The position numbers were made by a program, and so were the translations under genes. DNA of 6,045 nt from Firmicutes bacterium UBA5493. GTDB lineage: Bacteria; Bacillota; Limnochordia; Darwinibacteriales; Darwinibacteriaceae. Below, piece by piece: positions 1 through 4,443 of the stretch. Location of the stretch: contig DIPH01000036.1 of assembly GCA_002424045.1 (NCBI GenBank), positions 1 through 6,045 of the forward strand, written 5' to 3'. The notes below the pieces were generated by a model. The model worked only from the letters and a program-made list of their open reading frames with translations. It did no database searches and had not been told where the DNA came from. Within the stretch, counting starts at the first letter, position 1; the number at the start of each line of letters is the position of its first letter.

Positions 1-64
1 AGGATTCGAACCTATGGCCTTCTGATTCGTAGTCAGACCCTCTATCCAGCTGAGCTACGGGCGC
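1..64 (-). tRNA. tRNA-Arg (anticodon ACG), 3' end cut by window edge
   Basis: On the minus strand the sequence opens with the 5' acceptor strand GCGCCCG (64-58), then TA and a D-arm with GCTCAGCTGGATAGAGGG. The anticodon stem TCTGA/TCAGA encloses loop CTACGAA with anticodon ACG at 30-28, followed by the start of a T-arm with TTCGAAT. The window ends inside the 3' strand of the T-stem, so roughly the last 13 nt (end of T-stem, 3' acceptor strand, discriminator and CCA) lie outside. Anticodon ACG reads arginine CGN codons after A34 is deaminated to inosine by TadA (known biology). It lies 12 nt downstream of tRNA-Ser and is probably processed from the same transcript. Confidence 0.96.
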
Positions 65-76
65 ACGTTATATAAC

Positions 77-168
77 TGGCGGAAGGGGAGGGATTTGAAC
101 CCTCGGAGGGCGGCAAAGCCCTCAACCGCTTAGCAGGCGGCTCTTTTCGGCCACTCAAGCACCCTTCC
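77..168 (-). tRNA. tRNA-Ser (anticodon GCU), with encoded CCA
   Basis: This is a complete class II tRNA of 92 nt. The 5' acceptor strand GGAAGGG (168-162) pairs with CCCTTCC (87-81), followed by discriminator G and an encoded CCA (79-77). The anticodon stem GCCGC/GCGGT holds loop CTGCTAA with anticodon GCT at 134-132, which reads serine AGU/AGC codons. A long variable arm (GAGGGC...GCCCTC) marks it as tRNA-Ser. The T-arm is GAGGG-TTCAAAT-CCCTC. It is the promoter-proximal member of a two-tRNA unit with tRNA-Arg. Confidence 0.98.
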
Positions 169-191
169 CAATCGCCTTACCGACAAATGAT

Positions 192-221
192 AGTTTATCA
201 CATGAATAGGAGAAATGTCAA
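192..221 (-). promoter_or_regulatory. Promoter of the tRNA-Ser/tRNA-Arg unit
   Basis: On the minus strand a perfect -35 TTGACA (221-216) is followed after 18 bp by -10 TAAACT (197-192). TGA immediately precedes the -10, giving an extended -10 (TGnTAAACT). The predicted start is near 185, about 17 nt before the mature 5' end of tRNA-Ser at 168, a normal leader length for a tRNA operon. The match to the vegetative sigma-factor consensus is good. The start site itself is inferred. Confidence 0.75.
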
Positions 222-226
222 GAGAT

Positions 227-258
227 CGGGATGAAATCAAAATTTCCGTTTTCACCCG
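227..258. terminator. Imperfect hairpin between operon end and tRNA promoter, possible terminator
   Basis: Arms CGGGTGAAA and TTTCATCCCG (minus-strand reading) form a 9-bp stem with one bulged T and a 13-nt AT-rich loop. It lies 25 nt past the stop codon of the M55 remnant. Read on the minus strand no uridine run follows it, so it would be a poor intrinsic terminator for the ABC operon. Read on the plus strand it is directly followed by TTTTT (259-263), which is the canonical arrangement, but no rightward gene is seen upstream of it. Its real direction and use are uncertain. Confidence 0.3.
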
Positions 259-282
259 TTTTTAACCCTCTTTTCCCTGTTC

Positions 283-572
283 TCACTCGTAGCGTAAACG
301 CATAAAGATCAACTCTTGAACCTTAAAAAAAGTCTCTAGATCCACGGCGAAGCCAATTGTTCTTGGCCCCAGACGTTTCGCACCAAGAACGAGCTCTGCT
401 GCATCGGCCATGTCCGTTTTGTGGAAGTCGACTTCCATGGAGAGGGGGTTATTCCCATGGAGCCAACCCAGGAGTGATCTAAAACTCCCTTTTGTGTCCC
501 TGCAGCCGCGTGAGATCCAGTGATCAAAACAGCGTCAAGACTCGCACCCAGGCCTTCCATTTGCAAAGAATG
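283..572 (-). pseudogene. Remnant of an M55-family (DppA-like) D-aminopeptidase, deleted and frameshifted
   Basis: Two pieces in different frames resemble family M55 zinc D-aminopeptidases such as Bacillus DppA. The first (572 to about 459) reads LQMEGLGASLDAVLITGSHA followed by AAGTQKGVLDHS. It carries the GxHA...GV..HS signature whose two histidines correspond, from family knowledge, to a zinc ligand and the catalytic histidine. The second (about 453 to the TGA at 285-283), in another frame, reads NNPLSMEVDF, then ADAAELVLGAKRLGPRTIGF and AVDLETFFKVQELIFMRLRYE. This fits the usual M55 C-terminus (P..leveF...ADxA...pG.kR.g.rTv.f...d...f). The N-terminal third, with the other metal ligands, and roughly 100 residues between the pieces are missing. 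It begins about 8 nt after the permease stop and has no ribosome-binding site, so it is almost certainly not functional. The family call comes from remembered motifs, not a search. Confidence 0.72.
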
Positions 573-579
573 TCTAGAA

Positions 580-1437
580 TTAGCGTTTTGGTGGCACAAG
601 CATTCTCCAGACTCCAAGTCCGAAAAAGAGTACAGTTGTTGCCACCAAGAACATCATGCTCCCTAGAAAACTCACGGTACCATCGCCAATCTGGTAGATA
701 ACCCCCACAGCTGTCTGAAACCCTTCCACCATCTCAGGAGGCGCCCCTGCAAAGGAACTCGCCATGGGAACCTCCATAAATACCTGCCTAAAAAGGGCAG
801 CCGCGTGAGAAATGGGGAAGATCTTGATCACTGTCTGTACCGAACTGGGAAGTACGCCGATTGGCACATAGATTCCCATTAAAAAGCCAATAAGGGTCCC
901 AAGGACAGTGCTAGCGACGCCAAAGGCGTTTTGCGTATTAAAGAACGAAACCATTAAAAACATCATAGATCCACTGGTCATGGTAGAAAGGAAAATCAGA
1001 CCTAGAACCTTAAGTAGATTTCCCCACGGCAAGAACTCTCCGCCGCTTCCCACGATATACAGCTCGGCCAGGACCAAAGCCACCACGCTCATAATCATTC
1101 CCACAACAATTGTACTGACTAGGTACCCGCCCACCAAAGTAGTGCGCTTCAATGGTGAGGTATGAAAGTCCTTGGTAATTCCCTTAGCCTTGTCATCCAC
1201 AACTACGCCCACAGCCCCCATGGTTGTGGTTACAGAAGTGACGGCCATAAGACCTGCCATAATCCAACTGTCCATAAGAAACCTTCCGCCAGAGACTCCC
1301 TCTAAATCACCCATAACCATATCACCTAAGAACAAGACATAGAGGCCAATAATGACAAATACAGCCAGGAGGGAGAAAAAAACCGCAGCTCGATCCCGAA
1401 AGAAAAGTTTCAAATTACGCATGGCAAATGTCGTCAT
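580..1437 (-). CDS. ABC-2 type export permease (DrrB-like)
   Basis: This 285-residue integral membrane protein is the transmembrane half of an ABC exporter. Hydrophobic segments lie near residues 19-37, 58-80, 103-130, 142-165, 172-195 and 256-278, giving six helices. The cytoplasmic N-terminus (RNLKLFFRDRAAVF) has the usual ABC-2 coupling-helix character, and the segment around residues 193-220 (IGVLPSSVQTVIKIFPISHA) matches the conserved LP...P.. region before the last loop. A hydrophilic loop (about 222-255) precedes the final helix. The length is normal for single-domain ABC-2 permeases. The ATG overlaps the stop of the upstream ATPase in an ATGA junction (1437-1434), implying translational coupling, and GGGAGG about 11 nt upstream lies inside the ATPase gene. 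The substrate cannot be read from sequence; DrrB relatives export drugs, lipids or polysaccharide precursors. Confidence 0.9.
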   Translation of the reverse strand: MTTFAMRNLKLFFRDRAAVFFSLLAVFVIIGLYVLFLGDMVMGDLEGVSGGRFLMDSWIMAGLMAVTSVTTTMGAVGVVVDDKAKGITKDFHTSPLKRTTLVGGYLVSTIVVGMIMSVVALVLAELYIVGSGGEFLPWGNLLKVLGLIFLSTMTSGSMMFLMVSFFNTQNAFGVASTVLGTLIGFLMGIYVPIGVLPSSVQTVIKIFPISHAAALFRQVFMEVPMASSFAGAPPEMVEGFQTAVGVIYQIGDGTVSFLGSMMFLVATTVLFFGLGVWRMLVPPKR

Positions 1438-2348
1438 GATCGCATCTCCCTCCCAGTGATTCCAATAAAGGCATCATCCATGGTACCCTGCAACACTTCA
1501 AAACCTGAAATGTGACCCTTAAGGTTCTCCACAATGGGCAGAGCTTCTAGGGTTGAAGGAATGGAAATCGTAATGACATCAGCGTGCTGCTCATAGCTCA
1601 AAGACATCTCTTGAACAAGCCTGCAGAGCGGCTCAGGATCCGCCGCCCATACTCTTAACTGGTCATGTGCATACTCCTGCTTAAGCTGGGCCGGAGTTCC
1701 CTTCGCTGCTATTTTTCCATGATCAATGACAATGACATAATCAGCACCCGCCGCCTCCTCCATATAATGGGTGGTTAAGAAGATCGTCATCCCCTTTTCC
1801 GTTTGGAGCTGATGGATACGCTCCCATACATTTCTGCGAGTCTGGGCATCAAGACCCGTGGTAGGCTCATCCAAGAAGAGAATCTTGGGCCGATTGACCA
1901 AAGCCCTAGCTATATCAGCACGGCGCCTTTGGCCCCCCGAAAGCTTTCCATAGGGGCGATTGAGAAAATCGGTTACCTCAGCGTCTCTAGCAGCCTGCTC
2001 TACCGCCTCTTTTAGATCCGTTCCCTTGAGGCCATAGAAACTGGCCCGGGTTAGGAGATTTTCCTTCACCGTCAAGAGGTCATCAAGGTGGTGTCCTTGA
2101 AAGACAACACCAATGGAAGAACGTATCTTACTGTCCTCTTTCCCCAAGGTATACCCGTTGATTGTGGCACTTCCTTGATCCGCCTTCAACGCGGTACTTA
2201 AGATCTCTATTGTTGTGGATTTACCAGCACCGTTGGGGCCTAAAAAAGCAAAGAGCTTACCCCTTTCCACATAAAAGTCGATCCCGCGAACCGCTTGAAC
2301 ATCTCCATATGACTTCACCAAACCATGTACATCCATCATCTTCTCCAT
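1434..2348 (-). CDS. ABC exporter ATP-binding protein (DrrA-like)
   Basis: This cytoplasmic ATPase would drive the adjacent ABC-2 permease. Counting from the ATG at 2348 gives 304 residues. All nucleotide-binding motifs are intact: Walker A GPNGAGKST (37-45), Q-loop glutamine in VVFQG (84), signature LSGGQ (136-140), Walker B ILFLDEP (156-162), D-loop GLD (165-167) and switch histidine in TTHYMEEA (194). TTHYMEEA and the C-terminal TMDDAFIGITGRE, resembling the 'sLEDvFl.ltG' tail, are typical of the DrrA daunorubicin-resistance-type subfamily. I chose the ATG at 2348 because AGAGGG (2362-2357) lies 8 nt upstream. An in-frame GTG at 2354 would be only 2 nt from that site. The gene starts 16 nt after the stop of the YtrC-like permease and overlaps the next gene by 4 nt, so it is co-transcribed with both. 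Confidence 0.95.
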   Translation of the reverse strand: MEKMMDVHGLVKSYGDVQAVRGIDFYVERGKLFAFLGPNGAGKSTTIEILSTALKADQGSATINGYTLGKEDSKIRSSIGVVFQGHHLDDLLTVKENLLTRASFYGLKGTDLKEAVEQAARDAEVTDFLNRPYGKLSGGQRRRADIARALVNRPKILFLDEPTTGLDAQTRRNVWERIHQLQTEKGMTIFLTTHYMEEAAGADYVIVIDHGKIAAKGTPAQLKQEYAHDQLRVWAADPEPLCRLVQEMSLSYEQHADVITISIPSTLEALPIVENLKGHISGFEVLQGTMDDAFIGITGREMRS

Positions 2349-2364
2349 GGGCACAACCCTCTTT

Positions 2365-3054
2365 CTATTGTGATTTAACAGGTGTTTTGTACATGAGCAG
2401 ATAGTTTAAGGCCAGGATTACTACCGATGCCAGAGAAAAACTCAACATTGCCGTATGGGGATTTGGCATTCCCCCTGCAAGGCCAAGGGCGTTAACAGCA
2501 AACCTGCTAAGGGTTGTGGCCAGCCTACCCGCTGTGAGTATGTTGAAGTACCTAAAAGCGGACGCGACCGCAAAGGGAGACAGAGAAATGAGCACTTTCA
2601 CAATAGGGTTAGCACGATAATAAAGCATGGTGATCATCCAGCCAACGCTTGCGCACAAAGTGAGAACTGCAGCTGCCCAGAAGAGTCGGGTAAAACCCGT
2701 CATTTGGTACACATTCGCAAATGGAAGGGTTTGATATTCAATCATAGGTCGAAGCACCCCATAAACCACTAGATCAACTAGGGATATGGCGACAGCCAGA
2801 ATCAAAATAGCCAGTAGTGTGGCAAAATAAAAAGAGCGCCGCGACAGATTGTTAGCTTGGGAGAATAGATAACTAGTTTTGAAACAGTTCAAGCCCACAA
2901 TAAAGATCACCAATGCGCTCCCGCCATTGATTTCGCCGCTGGCACCCGCGACACTGGTGGCTATCGCTATGGCAACCACCGTTACATAGAAGCTGAGCAC
3001 TGGTGCATAGAAGCGCGTTAACTGATATTTAGCAAATCGATAGACGTGTTCCAT
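2365..3054 (-). CDS. ABC transporter permease, partner of the YtrB-like ATPase
   Basis: This 229-residue hydrophobic protein has about six predicted membrane helices (near residues 16-36, 45-66, 76-100, 124-147, 150-168 and 200-222), a short charged N-terminus (MEHVYRFAKYQLTRFYAP) and a basic C-terminal tail. Loop 3 contains RRSFYFATL, like the 'R..ff..t' segment of many small Firmicute ABC-2-like permeases. No catalytic motif is expected. I assign it by topology and by its place directly after a YtrB-like ATPase and a YtrA-type regulator, an order seen in Bacillus ytr-type operons. The ATG at 3054 was chosen over an upstream in-frame TTG at 3090 because a perfect AGGAGG lies 9 nt before it and the longer form would run into the upstream gene. 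The substrate is unknown. Confidence 0.82.
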   Translation of the reverse strand: MEHVYRFAKYQLTRFYAPVLSFYVTVVAIAIATSVAGASGEINGGSALVIFIVGLNCFKTSYLFSQANNLSRRSFYFATLLAILILAVAISLVDLVVYGVLRPMIEYQTLPFANVYQMTGFTRLFWAAAVLTLCASVGWMITMLYYRANPIVKVLISLSPFAVASAFRYFNILTAGRLATTLSRFAVNALGLAGGMPNPHTAMLSFSLASVVILALNYLLMYKTPVKSQ

Positions 3055-3063
3055 TTTCCTGTT

Positions 3064-3069
3064 CCTCCT
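3064..3069 (-). promoter_or_regulatory. Consensus ribosome-binding site AGGAGG that sets the permease start
   Basis: AGGAGG on the minus strand lies in the 16-nt gap between the ATPase stop (3073-3071) and the permease ATG (3054-3052), with a 9-nt spacer. It supports the 229-residue permease rather than the longer TTG-started version. Confidence 0.85.
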
Positions 3070-3070
3070 T

Positions 3071-3928
3071 TTAAGCACTCGTAAGTCCAATAAAGAGTTT
3101 TTGCAGCTCCACTTTTCCTAGCGTCAAGTCCAATGATCTTGCCAAAGAATCGTCTCTCTCACCGGCCAATACGATTATTGACTTGGAATTATGCAAAGTC
3201 TCTTCACCAACGCAATTTTTGCCTTTGATGTATTGGTCTACCTTGGCAACCTCACCCGAAACCATGTAGGCCGAAGCTAACAACTCCTCCGTAGGCTGTT
3301 TGATAATGAGCTTTCCATTTTTTATGATCATGACTTCTTCCAAGATATCTGCTATTTCATCAATCAAGTGTGTGGAGAGAATTATGGTCTTGGGATGTTC
3401 GATATAATTAGCAAGAATCTCTTTGTAGAGCATATCCCGATGAATTGGATCCAAGCCTAAGATCGGTTCATCAAAGAGTAGAATTTCTGCACCGCTGGCA
3501 AGAGTCAGAATGGCCTTGAAGATGGATGCATAACCCGTGGACAGTTCCTTCATTTTTTTCCGGGTATTAAGCTCAAAACGCTCTGCTAGTCTTAGGGCAT
3601 AATCAAGATCAAAGCCCCGGTAAAACTCCCCAGTCCATTTGAACATATTCATCACCCTCGAAGACGGAGGATATAGGTTCTGTTCGGACATGTAGAAAAT
3701 TCTGCTAAGAGCCCAATTGTTTTCGTGAACTGGTGCTCCACCAATGAAAATCTGTCCATTTGTGGGAAAAATCTTGTTTGTCATCAGGTTTAAGAGAGTG
3801 GTCTTGCCTGCACCATTTCGCCCCAAGAGGCCGTAGATTTTGTCTTCCTCTAAAAACAGGCTAATATTATCCAGGGCCAAGGTTTCGCCGTACCTTTTCG
3901 TAAGCTCTTTTACTTCAATCCTATTCAT
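3071..3928 (-). CDS. ABC transporter ATP-binding protein, YtrB-like
   Basis: This 285-residue cytoplasmic ATPase has Walker A GRNGAGKTT (36-44), a Q-loop glutamine in MSEQN (83), Walker B ILLFDEP (149-155, D153/E154), D-loop LGLDP (157-161) and switch histidine in STHLIDE (187). The signature motif is unusual: LSTGY (129-133) replaces LSGGQ, and the alanine-rich helix after it reads ASIFKAILTLA. The catalytic glutamate and histidine are kept, so ATP hydrolysis is expected. The length is close to Bacillus YtrB (about 290). The ATG at 3928 overlaps the end of the GntR gene by 8 nt, with AAAGGGG about 8 nt upstream; an in-frame TTG at 3946 is less likely. Its position between a YtrA-type repressor and a small permease supports the YtrB assignment. 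In B. subtilis the ytr operon is induced by antibiotics that block cell-wall synthesis (known); the substrate here is not known. Confidence 0.92.
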   Translation of the reverse strand: MNRIEVKELTKRYGETLALDNISLFLEEDKIYGLLGRNGAGKTTLLNLMTNKIFPTNGQIFIGGAPVHENNWALSRIFYMSEQNLYPPSSRVMNMFKWTGEFYRGFDLDYALRLAERFELNTRKKMKELSTGYASIFKAILTLASGAEILLFDEPILGLDPIHRDMLYKEILANYIEHPKTIILSTHLIDEIADILEEVMIIKNGKLIIKQPTEELLASAYMVSGEVAKVDQYIKGKNCVGEETLHNSKSIIVLAGERDDSLARSLDLTLGKVELQKLFIGLTSA

Positions 3929-4292
3929 TGGGTAGACCCCTTTCAATCATCTCAACCAACTCTTCTTGTGAGATGTTCAGTTTCTCCGCTTCATCTAGAA
4001 GCGTTACGACAAAAGACTCATAGAACTCAGCTCTGCGCTTACGCATAACTTTCTCCCTAGCCCCAACAGAGACAAACATACCTACACCTCTTCTTTTATA
4101 AAGGATCCCCTCATCTACCAGCATGTTAACTCCCTTGCGGGCTGTTGCAGGGTTGATCTTCAGTGCCACAGAGATCTCCGTAGTAGAGGGAACCTGCGTT
4201 TCTTCCTGCATAATCCCCTTTAGAATGTCATCCTCTATAGCTTCGGCCAACTGAATGTAGATGGGCTGCCCGCTATCGAAGTTTACGATCAT
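3921..4292 (-). CDS. GntR-family transcriptional repressor, YtrA subfamily
   Basis: This 123-residue DNA-binding protein has an N-terminal winged helix-turn-helix at about residues 9-76. It starts with the typical PIYIQLAEAIEDDI and continues with QVPSTTEISVALKINPATAR (recognition helix about 46-60) and the wing YKRRGVGMFV. After it come only about 45 residues, rich in charged helix (GAREKVMRKRRAEF to IERGLPNE). This short tail, with no ligand-binding domain of FadR, HutC or MocR type, defines the YtrA subfamily, whose tail serves for dimerisation. The start ATG at 4292 has GGAGGG 5 nt upstream. It is the first gene of the ABC operon, and inverted repeats overlap its promoter, so it probably represses its own operon. 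Its inducer cannot be read from sequence. Confidence 0.95.
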   Translation of the reverse strand: MIVNFDSGQPIYIQLAEAIEDDILKGIMQEETQVPSTTEISVALKINPATARKGVNMLVDEGILYKRRGVGMFVSVGAREKVMRKRRAEFYESFVVTLLDEAEKLNISQEELVEMIERGLPNE

Positions 4293-4303
4293 GTCATCCC
4301 TCC

Positions 4304-4349
4304 CTTAGTCGGTTGGTTACCCCTGTAACTAACCATACAACCAACTAAG
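4304..4349 (-). promoter_or_regulatory. Overlapping inverted repeats, candidate operator for the GntR repressor
   Basis: Two palindromes overlap here. The outer one pairs CTTAGTTGGTTG (4349-4338) with CAACCGACTAAG (4315-4304), 11 of 12 positions matching. The inner one pairs GGTTAGTTAC (4334-4325) with GTAACCAACC (4320-4311), 9 of 10 matching around a 4-bp centre. They are not concentric and share the GGTTG-like half at 4311-4315. On the minus strand TTAGTT also recurs directly 16 bp apart. The repeats cover the promoter spacer, the -10 and the start region. YtrA-type proteins bind as dimers to palindromes at their own promoters (known); use of these sites is inferred. Confidence 0.6.
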
Positions 4350-4360
4350 CTTCTTGTCAA
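4332..4360 (-). promoter_or_regulatory. Promoter of the GntR-ABC operon
   Basis: A perfect -35 TTGACA (4360-4355) and -10 TATGGT (4337-4332, four of six consensus bases) are separated by exactly 17 bp. The start is predicted near 4325, leaving a leader of about 33 nt before the GntR ATG. The promoter lies just downstream of the histidine-kinase terminator, so the operon is its own unit. The -10 and the start point fall inside inverted repeats, consistent with repression by blocking RNA polymerase. Confidence 0.75.
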
Positions 4361-4383
4361 CTCCTATTTTGCAAAACAGATAG

Positions 4384-4427
4384 AAAATGCTCCCCCCATG
4401 CAAGGCTACCTTGCATTAGGAGAAGCA
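4384..4427 (-). terminator. Strong intrinsic terminator after the histidine kinase gene
   Basis: On the minus strand ATGCAAGG and CCTTGCAT form a perfect 8-bp upper stem around the 3-nt loop TAG (4416-4398). Below it TGCTTCTCCT pairs with GGGGGGAGCA, including three G-T pairs, with a single bulged A at the junction, giving about 18 bp in all. TTTTC (4387-4383) follows directly. The hairpin begins 16 nt after the kinase stop codon (4446-4444), so it ends that transcript and isolates it from the ABC operon promoter. Confidence 0.85.
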
Positions 4428-4443
4428 CTAATCCACACGAGGT

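Noticed and set aside
435..462. Direct repeat CCATGGAG (435-442 and 455-462) near the M55 frame change
   Set aside because: It could suggest slippage or deletion at short repeats, but both copies remain and are only 20 bp apart. A deletion between copies would have left one, so it does not explain the missing ~100 residues; chance is likely.
336..617. A 93-codon minus-strand frame starting with TTG that overlaps the permease end
   Set aside because: It has no ribosome-binding site. Only its middle part resembles M55 peptidase; its first part overlaps the permease gene and its last part is the wrong frame for the M55 C-terminus. It is better described as part of the pseudogene.
2455..2772. 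A 105-codon plus-strand frame opposite the YtrC-like permease
   Set aside because: It is antisense to a well-supported membrane protein gene with a consensus ribosome-binding site, and its translation is a low-hydrophobicity shadow with no motif.
3055..3090. Longer permease start at TTG 3090
   Set aside because: It would add 12 basic residues and overlap the ATPase gene, while the ATG at 3054 has a perfect AGGAGG at 9 nt.
4289..4297. Out-of-frame ATGACATGA two-codon frame at the GntR start
   Set aside because: It sits too close to the ribosome-binding site (GGAGGG ends at 4298) to be used in preference to the ATG at 4292, and nothing suggests a real minigene.
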